A stretch of 59,867 nucleotides of DNA, from the NCBI GenBank assembly GCA_947084935.1, contig CAMTUH010000008.1, forward strand, positions 1 to 59,867, given 5' to 3'. Made by a program: the position numbers and the translations under genes. The notes beneath the pieces were generated by a model. The model ran no database searches. It was not told the origin of the DNA and was given only the letters and a program-made list of their open reading frames with translations. Within the stretch, counting starts at the first letter, position 1; every line of letters begins with the position of its first letter. Positions 8,296 through 16,804 of this stretch are shown here, piece by piece. This DNA is from CAMTUH01 sp947084935 (GTDB lineage Bacteria > Pseudomonadota > Gammaproteobacteria > Coxiellales > Coxiellaceae).

Positions 8296-9272
8296 GCGAA
8301 CTCCAATACGTGTTGAATGCCAGCTAAAATACGTTGCGTGCTGGGCATATAATGTTTTTCCATTTTGAAATACGGCATGACGGTATCATACCCGGTGATG
8401 CGCTTAATGGGTGCCGTGAGAAATAATAAACCGTGCTCGGCAATGTGTGCGGCAATTTCGCCGCCAATGCCACCCGTGAGCGGAGCTTCGTGAATAATTA
8501 CACAGCGCCCCGTTTTCTCAACGGATTGCAGAATCGTTTCCATATCGATCGGTTTTACCGTGGCGACGTCGATGATTTCGGCTTCAACGCCTTGCTGATG
8601 TAATTGTTCGGCAGCTTCCACGGTTTCTTTGATCATCGCGCCCCACGTAATTAAAGTCACGTCGCTGCCTTCACGCAAAATAAAGCATTTATCCAGGGGA
8701 AGTGCTTTGCCGTCGTCGGGCACTTCTTGCTTCACGAAACGATAAATGCGCTTGGGCTCTAAAAAAATAACCGGGTCGGGATTGCGGATCGCCGCCAGCA
8801 GCAATCCGTAAGCGCGCGCGGGTGAAGAAGGAATAACAACGCGCAAACCGGGAATATGGGCAAACAGCGCCTCCATGCTCTCTGAGTGATGCTCAGGGGC
8901 GTGTATGCCGCCGCCAAAGGGGGCTCGGTACACGATGGGGCAATGCAGGCGCCCGCGGGTACGATTACGCATCCGCGCGGCATGGCTAAGAATGTGGTCC
9001 AATGCGGGATAAATAAAACCCATGAATTGGAATTCAGCCACGGGTTTCAAGCCTTGCGCGGCCATGCCGATGGCCATGCCCGCGATCATGCTTTCCGCTA
9101 AAGGGGTATCCAGAACACGCTCGGGTCCAAACTTTTCATAAAGGCCAACCGTAGCGCGAAAAACGCCGCCGTTTACGCCAATATCTTCTCCCAGCACAAC
9201 GACGGAATCGTCGTGGGCCATTTCATAAGCCAACGCTTGGGTGACGGCTTCAACTAAGGTGATGGCAGTCAT
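8292..9272 (-). CDS. pdhB: 2-oxo acid dehydrogenase E1 component, beta subunit
   Basis: This 326-residue transketolase-like E1 beta subunit pairs with the upstream alpha subunit to decarboxylate a 2-oxo acid with thiamine diphosphate and reductively acylate E2. Recognisable family blocks are GEDIGVNGGVFRATVGL near residue 27, DTPLAESMIAGMAIGMA near 55, and the RAPFGGGIHAPEHHSES block near 115. The start ATG at 9272 overlaps the alpha-subunit stop in ATGA, and the stop overlaps the E2 start in the same way, implying translational coupling of the whole operon. As for its neighbours, pyruvate versus branched-chain specificity cannot be decided from sequence alone; the context favours branched-chain 2-oxo acids. 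Confidence 0.88.
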   Translation of the reverse strand: MTAITLVEAVTQALAYEMAHDDSVVVLGEDIGVNGGVFRATVGLYEKFGPERVLDTPLAESMIAGMAIGMAAQGLKPVAEFQFMGFIYPALDHILSHAARMRNRTRGRLHCPIVYRAPFGGGIHAPEHHSESMEALFAHIPGLRVVIPSSPARAYGLLLAAIRNPDPVIFLEPKRIYRFVKQEVPDDGKALPLDKCFILREGSDVTLITWGAMIKETVEAAEQLHQQGVEAEIIDVATVKPIDMETILQSVEKTGRCVIIHEAPLTGGIGGEIAAHIAEHGLLFLTAPIKRITGYDTVMPYFKMEKHYMPSTQRILAGIQHVLEFA

Positions 9273-10345
9273 TGTTGCGCCTCCACTTCATCGCGTTGGG
9301 GCTGAAGCGCCTTGGGAAGTTCTGCGTAAAGATAATCAAACATATCCGTTAATGGAGCTTTAGGCCTATTCAAAAATTCATTGACGATGTTGTCGACTTC
9401 CACGGCTAATTCTTTTTGTAATTCGGCTTCTTTTTCTCGGGACCATAATTTTTGGGATTCTAAATAATATCCCAGGCGTGCAATCGGTTCGACGTTCCAA
9501 GCGGCTTTGATTTCTTCGGGAGGCGTGTAACGCTTGGCATCATCAGCGGTCGTGTGATCACACAAGCGGTACGTGACGGCTTCGATGAGTGTCGGGCCGC
9601 CACCCTCACGGGCTTTTTTTAAAGCTTCGTCAACCGCTTGGCGAACGGCAATGACGTCTTTGCCGTCGACTTGTATTCCTTCAAAACCACCAGCAATGGC
9701 TTTTTGAGCCAGGGTTTGGCAACCGCTTTGTTGACTGCGCGGAACGGAAATGGCCCATTGATTATTATTCACCACAAAAACCACGGGTAATCGCCACGAT
9801 CCGGCTAAATTAATGGCTTCGTAGAAATCGCCTTTTGAAGTGCCGCCATCGCCGCAGATCGTTAACACCGCGCGTTTTTGTTTTCGATATTTTATCGCGT
9901 ACGCCACACCCGCCGCGTGAAGCAATTGTCCGGCAATGGGAACGCAATTCGGAAAATCGTCTTTGGCAGCAGGATTTTGATAATCGCTGCCGCGTTCGTC
10001 TCCACCCCAGTAAGCCAGCACTTCCGATAATTTAATTCCCTTCATCAAAAGAGTGCCTTGGTCGCGGTAATACGGGCAAAAAACATCTTCTTTTTGCATC
10101 GCATGTCCGAGGCCGATGCCTACTGCTTCTTGACCGCGAGAGGAAGGAAAAGTGCCCATTTTCCCGGTTCGTTGTAAATTAACGGCTTTGTTGTCGAAAT
10201 GTCGAATGAGCGACATTTGTCGATAAAGGAAGAGCAAAGTTTTGGGATCGGCAAATGCGGGAAACGGTTGCGTGGGATGGCTGTTTTCATCGAGGTATTG
10301 AAGGTAATGAATATCGAAATGCGCAACGGTGGTTGTTTTTGTCAT
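9269..10345 (-). CDS. pdhA: 2-oxo acid dehydrogenase E1 component, alpha subunit
   Basis: This 358-residue thiamine-diphosphate-binding alpha subunit has the cofactor motif beginning GDGGTSKGDFYEA and ending VVNNNQWAIS. The preceding SSRGQEAVGIG, PYYRDQGTLL and C-terminal DHTTADDAKRY blocks are typical of branched-chain/pyruvate E1alpha. I set the start at ATG 10345 (MTKTTT) rather than a longer in-frame option because it overlaps the leucine dehydrogenase stop as ATGA, the same junction used at both downstream boundaries. It forms an alpha2beta2 E1 with the next gene. Two-subunit E1 enzymes are the rule for branched-chain complexes and for many Gram-positive-type pyruvate complexes, so the architecture fits either substrate. 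Confidence 0.87.
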   Translation of the reverse strand: MTKTTTVAHFDIHYLQYLDENSHPTQPFPAFADPKTLLFLYRQMSLIRHFDNKAVNLQRTGKMGTFPSSRGQEAVGIGLGHAMQKEDVFCPYYRDQGTLLMKGIKLSEVLAYWGGDERGSDYQNPAAKDDFPNCVPIAGQLLHAAGVAYAIKYRKQKRAVLTICGDGGTSKGDFYEAINLAGSWRLPVVFVVNNNQWAISVPRSQQSGCQTLAQKAIAGGFEGIQVDGKDVIAVRQAVDEALKKAREGGGPTLIEAVTYRLCDHTTADDAKRYTPPEEIKAAWNVEPIARLGYYLESQKLWSREKEAELQKELAVEVDNIVNEFLNRPKAPLTDMFDYLYAELPKALQPQRDEVEAQQ

Positions 10346-11442
10346 GCGAGCTCCACACAATCTCCACGCTTTTCATGCAATTTTTCTTTGGCGATTTGTT
10401 CGGCCACTTCCATGGTTGGCGTATTGGTTTTTGCAGAACGTTCAAAAATGGTGAGCATTCTATCGTAAATTTGTTCGGTGAGTTTAATAGCAATGTTGAT
10501 GTCGTGATAATCGTGTATCGAAGCGGCTTGAATTAATCCACCGGAATTAATCACAAAGTCTGGTGCGTACAAAATACCGCGTTGATACGCGAGCGCACCG
10601 TATTTTCGGTGCGCTAATTGATTGTTGGCGCCGCCTGCAATAATGGTTGCTTTAATGCGGCTCAGTGTTTCTAAATTAATGGTTCCGCCAATCGCACACG
10701 GTGAAAAAATATCACAATCCACGTCGTAAATTTCTTCGGAAGGAACAATGCGCGCCTGGAATTCTTCTGCAAATTGTTGAGTAGCTTCGATTTTGGGATC
10801 GCACATGATAATTTGAGCGCCGGCTTTGTGAAGATGCTGTGCGAGATAATAAGCGGTTTTTCCGCCACCTTGGAGTGCAACGCGTAAACCATCGACATTA
10901 TCTCTTCCCAGTTTTACTTTTACCGCGGCTTGAATGCCCCGCATAATTCCCTGGCTGGTAAACGGAGAGGGATCGCTTTGAAATTTATCGGTTCCGGCGG
11001 CGCCAATCACGTGTGGCGTTCGTTCAGAAATGATATCCATATCGTGGGTGGAGGTGCCGATGTCCATGGCGGTGATGTAACGACCGTTCATGTCGTGCAC
11101 AAAATCACCAAAGGATCGGAATAGGGCGTCTCGATCTTTCACTTCAGCTGGCTTCAGGATGACGGCTTTGGCACCGCCGTGGGGGAGGTCGCTGGCGGCG
11201 GCTTTTAAGGTCATCATGTACGACAGACGAAGTACGTCTTTTAATGCCGATTCGAATGATTTGTATTGATAAAAGCGACATCCGCCAATGGCCGGGCCGC
11301 GCTGGGTGTTGTGGATCGCAATGATGGCCTGCAAGCCCGTTTTGGAGTCAATTTTGGTGTGGATGTCACCGAAACCCAATATTCGGGCATAGCGCATTAA
11401 GCCTTCGAGTGTGTAATGCTTACGATGGTTGCGCCTGGACAT
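10342..11442 (-). CDS. ldh: Leucine (Glu/Leu/Phe/Val-type) dehydrogenase
   Basis: This 366-residue NAD-dependent amino acid dehydrogenase reversibly deaminates leucine, valine or isoleucine to the 2-oxo acid. It has the N-terminal dimerisation/substrate block with MTLKAAASDLPHGGAKAVI (catalytic Lys in GGAKA), the catalytic Asp region (TAMDIGTSTHDM) and a Rossmann domain (LQGGGKTAYYLA); the C-terminal SGGLIQ block matches leucine dehydrogenases. It heads the operon with E1alpha, E1beta and E2, so its product can be fed directly to that complex, the strongest evidence for a branched-chain catabolic role. The start ATG at 11442 follows a G-rich ribosome site. It is divergent from the gene at 11507 across 64 bases that should hold both promoters. 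Confidence 0.85.
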   Translation of the reverse strand: MSRRNHRKHYTLEGLMRYARILGFGDIHTKIDSKTGLQAIIAIHNTQRGPAIGGCRFYQYKSFESALKDVLRLSYMMTLKAAASDLPHGGAKAVILKPAEVKDRDALFRSFGDFVHDMNGRYITAMDIGTSTHDMDIISERTPHVIGAAGTDKFQSDPSPFTSQGIMRGIQAAVKVKLGRDNVDGLRVALQGGGKTAYYLAQHLHKAGAQIIMCDPKIEATQQFAEEFQARIVPSEEIYDVDCDIFSPCAIGGTINLETLSRIKATIIAGGANNQLAHRKYGALAYQRGILYAPDFVINSGGLIQAASIHDYHDINIAIKLTEQIYDRMLTIFERSAKTNTPTMEVAEQIAKEKLHEKRGDCVELA

Positions 11443-11506
11443 ATCAACCCCCCAAAAATTAGGCCAATGTTAACAAGGAATTTGATAAGATGTAAGAGAA
11501 ACGTTT

Positions 11507-12241
11507 ATGAAAAAAACACACTTGAGGTTACCAAAAATTATTGCCCATCGGGGTGCGCCGAGAGTTGCGCCGGAAAACACGCTCGCGTCTTTACGAGCAG
11601 CAAAAGAGTTAGGCGCGGAATGGGTTGAATTCGATGTGTGTCTGACTCAAGATCAGAAAGCCATTATTTTTCACGACGAAAAATTAAATCGAACGACAAA
11701 TGGTAAAGGGTTGGTGTCGGAAACACCATTTTCTAAAATAGCCACGTTAGACGCCGGAAGTTGGTTCGATGCGAAGTTCGCTGGTGAACATGTGCCCACC
11801 TTCACGCAATACGTGCAAACGGCGGCGAGTTTGGATCTGGGTATGAATGTAGAATTAAAAGGCAAAAAAGCCACTTCTCACGTATTGGCAGAACGCGTGA
11901 TTGAAGTCCTGAAAACCGACTGGCCCACTCGATTGCCCGCGCCGCTGATTTCAAGCGGCTCGCTTGATTGTTTGCATGCCGTGCGACGAATCAGCGATTC
12001 GTACGCCTTGGGTGTAATTATGGATGAGTGGCAGCCCGATTGGTTGTCGATTCTACAATCCGTTGGTGCGGCGTCCGTGCACGTTAATCATAAACAATTA
12101 ACTGCCGAACGAATTAAATTCGTTAAAAAAGAGTCTTATTTGTTGTTGGCGTATACGATTAATGAAGCCAATCTTGCGCGTCGGTTATTTTCGCAGGGCG
12201 TGGATGCTGTTTTTAGCGATGAGCCGCGGTTATTTTCTTAG
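11507..12241 (+). CDS. Glycerophosphodiester phosphodiesterase
   Basis: This 244-residue GDPD-family TIM barrel hydrolyses glycerophosphodiesters to glycerol 3-phosphate and an alcohol. The N-terminal metal/active-site motif IIAHRGAPRVAPENTL is intact, followed by EFDVCLTQDQ with the second acidic pair, FHDEKLNRTT with the catalytic His, and MNVELKG with a metal-binding Glu. It is closest in length and layout to cytoplasmic UgpQ; no signal peptide is present. It may scavenge host or self phospholipid head groups. The 3' end overlaps the convergent trmH gene by 12 bases. Confidence 0.88.
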   Translation: MKKTHLRLPKIIAHRGAPRVAPENTLASLRAAKELGAEWVEFDVCLTQDQKAIIFHDEKLNRTTNGKGLVSETPFSKIATLDAGSWFDAKFAGEHVPTFTQYVQTAASLDLGMNVELKGKKATSHVLAERVIEVLKTDWPTRLPAPLISSGSLDCLHAVRRISDSYALGVIMDEWQPDWLSILQSVGAASVHVNHKQLTAERIKFVKKESYLLLAYTINEANLARRLFSQGVDAVFSDEPRLFS

Positions 12242-12922
12242 CTTCGACAATAAGCCATCAATCAAACGAGGATCAACGCTGTTGAGATAATACAGCGCTT
12301 TGAGTTTTTCTTTTTCTTTCGGATTTAAATCACCGTTTGTTTTTAATTGTTGGCGTTTTCGTGCAGTGGTGCTGTATAAACTGACTGCTGCGGACACTGA
12401 CAGATTTAAGCTTTCCGACATCCCGTACATGGGTATTGCGTATTCGATGTCACATGACTGCAGCATTTTTTTTGAAAGCCCGCGTTGTTCATTGCCCATA
12501 ACCAAACACACAGGATTATCAATGGGGATTTCCGATACATCGGTTTTTGCTTGGAGAATGCCGCCAGCTAATACAATATTTTTCTGGCTCATGCTCGCTA
12601 AAAAATCCTCAGTAGTTTTGTGATAAACAACGTCAAGCCAATAAATAGCGCCCTGCGTAATCCCGCGCGGATGTGCCTCTTCACTTTCCGGAGCAATGAT
12701 GTGGACGGTTGAAATACCCAACGCTTCACTGCTGCGAACACACGCGAGCGCGTTATTGATATCGGCAGGCGATTCAATCGCCAATTCAATGCTTGTTAAT
12801 CGGTTGGCAATAACCGTGTCGATACGCTGCTGACGTTGTGGAGTCAGGTAGGGCTCGAGTAGTCGAATAATGGTTTCGCTTCCGGCTTGGTCAACGAGGG
12901 ATTGGAATTGAGTATTTTTCAT
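12230..12922 (-). CDS. trmH: SpoU-family tRNA (Gm18) 2'-O-methyltransferase, TrmH-like
   Basis: This 230-residue SPOUT methyltransferase has the three family motifs: motif 1 (N at LTSIELAIESPADINNALA), motif 2 (VMGNEQRGLS) and motif 3 (IPMYGMSESLNLSVSAAVS), which form the trefoil-knot SAM site. Length matches E. coli TrmH (229), and a C-terminal helical extension (about 190-230) is kept as in TrmH. ATG 12922 is chosen; an upstream in-frame TTG at 12940 has no ribosome site. It methylates the ribose of G18 in the D-loop of tRNA if orthologous; a related rRNA target cannot be excluded. Confidence 0.75.
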   Translation of the reverse strand: MKNTQFQSLVDQAGSETIIRLLEPYLTPQRQQRIDTVIANRLTSIELAIESPADINNALACVRSSEALGISTVHIIAPESEEAHPRGITQGAIYWLDVVYHKTTEDFLASMSQKNIVLAGGILQAKTDVSEIPIDNPVCLVMGNEQRGLSKKMLQSCDIEYAIPMYGMSESLNLSVSAAVSLYSTTARKRQQLKTNGDLNPKEKEKLKALYYLNSVDPRLIDGLLSKLRK

Positions 12923-13031
12923 AATGATAATATAAATCAATAAGTTACAAAGTCAATCCCCGGCTGGTCTATTTTTACCATCAGGTGTACAATTGTTGTC
13001 CAATCTGTTTCCTGAGAAGAGGTTATAGGCA

Positions 13032-13400
13032 ATGAAAAAGAGGGCTTTTGTTTTAGCAGTTCTGGCTTTGAGCGGCAGCGCATTCGCAGCGACGGCGCCA
13101 AAAGTCACGTCGATCACGGTTGAGCAGCATTGTATGGGTCTTGATGTACGGTTGAATGGAGTCACCCCCTGGCCATCCCGTCCTCTGCCCTTAACGGATT
13201 TCTCTTGGCACGATGAAGTTTCTGGTTTTCATTTTACGGTTCCAACGAATGATGGCGCCAAGTACAATTTAGAATTCGAATACGCCGGATGGAGCTCTGA
13301 GGGAGAGCCGGTTCATGGATACCTGACGTGCAACGGAATATCGGCAAATAGCCACGGAGAGTTAGCGGGTAATGCGGCTTTTTGTTCGTGTAATTTCTAA
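13032..13400 (+). CDS. Small secreted protein of unknown function
   Basis: This 122-residue protein has a textbook Sec signal peptide (MKKRAFVLAVLALSGSAFA, cleavage after residue 19) and a mature domain of about 100 residues containing four Cys, three of them near the C-terminus (LTCNG, FCSCNF). It is rich in beta-prone segments. No family is recognised. A ribosome site (GAGG) lies about 10 bases upstream of the ATG. It ends directly at a palindromic repeat (13399-13472) whose left arm includes the stop codon region, so the repeat could act as a 3' transcript boundary. Confidence 0.65.
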   Translation: MKKRAFVLAVLALSGSAFAATAPKVTSITVEQHCMGLDVRLNGVTPWPSRPLPLTDFSWHDEVSGFHFTVPTNDGAKYNLEFEYAGWSSEGEPVHGYLTCNGISANSHGELAGNAAFCSCNF

Positions 13401-13472
13401 TTCGTAGCCTTGACGAAGTCAAGGAATTCCTGGGTTACGCCCCGAAGCGGGGCTCCACCCAGGCTACGAATT
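13399..13472. repeat. Dispersed palindromic element, copy 1 (full)
   Basis: AATTCGTAGCCT (13399-13410) and its exact complement AGGCTACGAATT (13461-13472) bound a 74-base unit with internal AAGGAATTCC and a small CCCCGAAGCGGGG hairpin. Related units occur at 13477, 14849, 28139 and 41655, always in intergenic DNA and sharing the GTAGCC/GGCTAC ends. It has no coding capacity. Confidence 0.65.
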
Positions 13473-13476
13473 AAAC

Positions 13477-13514
13477 CGTAGCCTTGATGGAGTTTTGCGT
13501 AATCAAGGAATTCC
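13477..13514. repeat. Dispersed palindromic element, left-half copy
   Basis: CGTAGCCTTGATGGAG (13477-13492) and ATCAAGGAATTCC (13502-13514) match the left half of the copies at 13399 and 28139; the right terminus is missing. It sits just upstream of ribD and may contribute to its leader. Confidence 0.45.
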
Positions 13515-13546
13515 CTACAAGTTTTGTGTTATTCTTGCGTCATTTC

Positions 13547-14620
13547 ATGAATGCCCAACCACACAGTTCACTATTGAATCGAGCGTTGATTTTAGCTCAA
13601 TCGCAGCGGGGTTTTTGTGCGCCAAATCCTTCGGTAGGTGCGCTCGTAGTGAAAGACGGTATCGTTTTATCGCAGGGTGTGCACCTCGGGCCTTCTCACC
13701 CGCACGCGGAAGTGGATGCGATACAAAAAGCGGGTAAAGCAGTAGAAGGCAGTACGTTATACATCACTTTGGAGCCGTGTTGCCATTGGGGGAGAACGCC
13801 GCCGTGTACGGATTTAATTATCCAGTCCAAAATTAAAAAAGTTTATTTCGCTTTCCAAGATCCCAATCCGCGCGTAGCAGGGCGGGGCGCTCAAACATTA
13901 CAAAACGCTGGCATTGAGTGTACTTTTGTTGAAATACCTGAGATCGCAGAATTTTACAACAGTTACCGTTATTGGACTGAGTGTTGTTTGCCGTGGGTAA
14001 CGGCAAAATTAGCGCTGAGTGTGGATGGAAAAATAGCTGGAGTGAAGGGTAAAACCGTTCGACTCACGGGGGGAGCATTAAATCAATACACGCATGGGTG
14101 GCGTAAAAAAAGCGATGCGCTGTTAACAACTGTGAATACGGTTTTAGCGGATGATCCACAATTAAATGTGCGCTTGGATAATACCGTTATTAAAAAAAAT
14201 ATTTATTTACTCGATACGGAATTGCGCGTGAGCCCATCAGCAAAAATTTTTGAGACGGCTAAAGATGTTATTGTATTTTGTGCTGAAGATGTTGATCTAA
14301 AAAATTCTAAAATAAAATCCGTTCGATACGTTCCTGTTCCACGAGTAAAAAACGGCCTGGATCTCAATGCTATTCTGAAAATAATAGGTGAGGATGGGGT
14401 TCACGATTTGTGGGTGGAAGCCGGAGGGCGCTGTTTTGAAGCTTTTTTGCGTGAACGCCTGCTCAATCGCGCGTTGATTTATACTGCTCCGATGATTCTC
14501 GGTAACGAGGCTATGCCTGCTTTTCAAGAAAAATGGGATATTACCGAGAATGCAAAAACCATCGGATGGCGTGTTTACGGTGGTGATGTTGTGTGCGATG
14601 TCCGTTTCCAGCCAAATTGA
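13547..14620 (+). CDS. ribD: Bifunctional pyrimidine deaminase/reductase of riboflavin synthesis
   Basis: This 357-residue enzyme carries out the second and third steps of riboflavin synthesis. The N-terminal deaminase domain (1-145) has the zinc motif HPHAEVDAI and the PCCHWGRTPPC cysteines; the C-terminal NADPH reductase domain begins near residue 150 (VTAKLALSVDGKIA). ATG 13547 (MNAQPHSS) gives the standard family length; longer in-frame starts run into the upstream repeat. Unusually, the FMN riboswitch lies downstream, between ribD and ribE, so ribD should escape that control unless a second signal exists upstream; I see none. Confidence 0.9.
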   Translation: MNAQPHSSLLNRALILAQSQRGFCAPNPSVGALVVKDGIVLSQGVHLGPSHPHAEVDAIQKAGKAVEGSTLYITLEPCCHWGRTPPCTDLIIQSKIKKVYFAFQDPNPRVAGRGAQTLQNAGIECTFVEIPEIAEFYNSYRYWTECCLPWVTAKLALSVDGKIAGVKGKTVRLTGGALNQYTHGWRKKSDALLTTVNTVLADDPQLNVRLDNTVIKKNIYLLDTELRVSPSAKIFETAKDVIVFCAEDVDLKNSKIKSVRYVPVPRVKNGLDLNAILKIIGEDGVHDLWVEAGGRCFEAFLRERLLNRALIYTAPMILGNEAMPAFQEKWDITENAKTIGWRVYGGDVVCDVRFQPN

Positions 14621-14655
14621 CAACCCGTGAGCTCTTCGGTAAATTGACCCCATGC

Positions 14656-14795
14656 CTTCAGGGCGGGGTGAGATTCCCCACCGGCGGTAAGCCCACGTGG
14701 CAAGCCCGCGAGCGATGAGGTCCGATCAGGACCGGATCGCAGATCTGGTGTGATTCCAGAGCCGACGGTTAGAGTCCGGATGGGAGAAGGTGGTC
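14656..14795 (+). ncRNA. FMN riboswitch (RFN element)
   Basis: The conserved RFN core is present in order: GGGCGGGGTGAGATTCCCCA, CCGGCGGTA, AGCCCGCGAGC, then GGTCCGAT, GATCTGGTG, ATTCCAGAGCCGACGGT and AGAGTCCGGATGGGAGAAGG. It binds flavin mononucleotide and should lower expression of ribE-ribBA-ribH when FMN is high. A short hairpin (GGCGC-ATTC-GCGCC, 14806-14819) follows, but there is no T-run, so control by translation initiation is more likely than by termination. A 32-bp perfect hairpin (14849-14917) separates it from ribE. Confidence 0.93.
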
Positions 14796-14848
14796 ACAGC
14801 AGTTTGGCGCATTCGCGCCGGCCTGTCCACGTTATCTCTTTGTTATTA

Positions 14849-14917
14849 TGTAGCCTCGGTGAGTCTTACGAACCGAGGAACAGAATTCCTCGGTTCGTAA
14901 GACTCACCGAGGCTACA
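14849..14917. repeat. Perfect 32-bp hairpin of the dispersed palindrome family
   Basis: The arms 14849-14880 (starting TGTAGCCTCGGTGAGTC) and 14886-14917 are exact complements around a CAGAA loop. The ends match the GTAGCC/GGCTAC family seen at 13399 and 28139. It is transcribed between the riboswitch and the ribE ribosome site (14933-14943), so it must affect the leader RNA. Confidence 0.7.
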
Positions 14918-14943
14918 ATGCTACGAAATTTAGAGGGGCGAGG

Positions 14944-15582
14944 ATGTTTACAGGTATCATTGATCATTGCGGTGAAATCGTTGCCATTGATTCCCATGAA
15001 AATCGGGCGACCTTGCAAATTCGTACTGAATTTTCCGATTTAAGTCTGGGTGAAAGCATTTCAGTGGACGGTATTTGTTTGACGGTAACGTCGATTCAAT
15101 CGGATTTATTTTCTTGCGATCTTTCCAAAGAAACTTTATCGAAAACGATTGCCGAATGCTATCGTGAAGGAGATCGCGTTAATTTAGAGCGAGCGCTTCG
15201 TCCGATTGATCGGCTCAGCGGTCATTTTGTTTCTGGACACGTTGATCAGATTCTCGCGGTTGGGGCAAAACAATTGGAAAATGAATTCATTGAAATGGAA
15301 TTTCATGGTCTTTTGCCGGAACACGAGGCTTACGTCGTTCCCAAAGGTTCCATTACCGTTAATGGCGTGAGTTTAACGATTAATGCCCTTCTGGAAGAAG
15401 GATTTACGGTGACGTTAATTCCTCACACCTTGAGTCGAACCAATTTATCCCACTTACAAATCAATGATACCGTTAACGTTGAGTTCGATCTCATTGCAAA
15501 ACTAGTGGCTAACCAAATCGATATGTATTTCGATCAATTTGACGTTGAGGAGGTCGAACGCCATGACACATCCATTCACTGA
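14944..15582 (+). CDS. ribE: Riboflavin synthase, alpha chain
   Basis: This 212-residue enzyme dismutates two 6,7-dimethyl-8-ribityllumazine molecules to riboflavin. It starts with the characteristic MFTGIID and consists of two homologous lumazine-binding barrels (about 1-95 and 96-195), each with a S(V/L)xGxxLT-like motif (SISVDGICLTV; SITVNGVSLTI) and a GH(F/V)xxGH region (SGHFVSGHVD). The start is preceded by AGGGGCGAGG. It is first in the riboswitch-controlled unit and overlaps ribBA by 20 bases. Confidence 0.92.
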   Translation: MFTGIIDHCGEIVAIDSHENRATLQIRTEFSDLSLGESISVDGICLTVTSIQSDLFSCDLSKETLSKTIAECYREGDRVNLERALRPIDRLSGHFVSGHVDQILAVGAKQLENEFIEMEFHGLLPEHEAYVVPKGSITVNGVSLTINALLEEGFTVTLIPHTLSRTNLSHLQINDTVNVEFDLIAKLVANQIDMYFDQFDVEEVERHDTSIH

Positions 15583-16804
15583 CATTGCCGCCGCTTTGGA
15601 AGAATTACGCCAAGGAAAGTTAATTATTTTAGTAGATGACGAGTCGCGTGAGAACGAAGGTGATTTAGTGGTAGCGGCTGAATACGCTGATGCGTCAACG
15701 ATTAATTTTATGACGCACCACGGGCGTGGATTAATTTGTTTGCCGACGTGTGCCGCTTATTTCGAACGTTTAGCCATTCCCATGATGACGAAAAATAATC
15801 GTTCGCGTCACGGAACGGCTTTTGGAGTATCCATTGAAGCCGCGTCCGGCGTTACGACGGGAATTTCCGCTCCCGATCGCGCGCGAACCATACAAGTGGC
15901 GATTGACACTCAGAGCGGCCCGAATGATATTTTGATGCCAGGACACGTGTTTCCGTTGAAAGCGTGTGAGGGTGGCGTATTAATGCGAAACGGTCACACC
16001 GAAGGCAGCGTGGATTTATGCCGTTTGGCGGGGCTGAAGCCAGCGGCGGTTATCTGTGAAATACTCAACGAAGACGGCAGCATGGCACGCTTGCCCGATT
16101 TGCAAAAATTCTCGGAAAAATTTGGATTATCTATTGTGCGAATTCGCGATTTGATTGCGTACCGCATCAATCATGAAAAATTAATCGAAGAAGTATCTGC
16201 TTCGATGTTACCCGTCCGAAATCGAGGAAAATTTTCTATTCGAACGTTTCGGAACGTGATCGACGGGCTGGAACACGTGGCGTTGATCAGCGGCAAAATG
16301 GACTCATCAAAACCGTGTTTGGTTCGCGTGCATTCGGAATGTTTAACGGGTGATGTTTTTGGTTCGGTGCGTTGTGATTGTGGTCGTCAATTGGAATTAG
16401 CGCTGGATGAGATTGCGGAGCAAGGCGGCTTGTTACTTTATATGCGACAAGAGGGGCGCGGCATTGGTCTCAGCAATAAAATTAAAGCGTATGCGCTGCA
16501 AGAGCAGGGAATGGATACAGTTGAAGCCAATCACCATTTAGGATTTGGCGCGGATTTGCGGGATTACGGAATTGCCGCGCAAATGCTGAAGCATTTAAAA
16601 ATTAATAACATTCGCTTGTTGACTAATAATCCCAATAAAATGAAAGGTCTTGAGCAATACGGAATACAGATTACCGAGCGAGTTCCGTTAGAAACGGTTC
16701 CTACGTTTGATAATATTCGGTATTTACAAACGAAACGGGAAAAAATGGGGCATTTGTTAACGCTGGCTATCGAGAAATATAATGAAAACACGTCCACCAA
16801 TTAA
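15563..16804 (+). CDS. ribBA: Bifunctional 3,4-dihydroxy-2-butanone 4-phosphate synthase/GTP cyclohydrolase II
   Basis: This 413-residue fusion supplies both precursors of the lumazine. The DHBP synthase domain (1-205) has the acidic loop DDESRENEGDLV and the HTEGSVDL block. The GTP cyclohydrolase II domain (about 210-400) has the zinc Cys residues in CLTGDVFGSVRCDCG and the catalytic MRQEGRGIGL. ATG 15563 is selected because GAGGAGG lies 9 bases upstream; a longer TTG start is unlikely. It overlaps ribE upstream and ribH downstream (23 bases). Confidence 0.92.
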   Translation: MTHPFTDIAAALEELRQGKLIILVDDESRENEGDLVVAAEYADASTINFMTHHGRGLICLPTCAAYFERLAIPMMTKNNRSRHGTAFGVSIEAASGVTTGISAPDRARTIQVAIDTQSGPNDILMPGHVFPLKACEGGVLMRNGHTEGSVDLCRLAGLKPAAVICEILNEDGSMARLPDLQKFSEKFGLSIVRIRDLIAYRINHEKLIEEVSASMLPVRNRGKFSIRTFRNVIDGLEHVALISGKMDSSKPCLVRVHSECLTGDVFGSVRCDCGRQLELALDEIAEQGGLLLYMRQEGRGIGLSNKIKAYALQEQGMDTVEANHHLGFGADLRDYGIAAQMLKHLKINNIRLLTNNPNKMKGLEQYGIQITERVPLETVPTFDNIRYLQTKREKMGHLLTLAIEKYNENTSTN

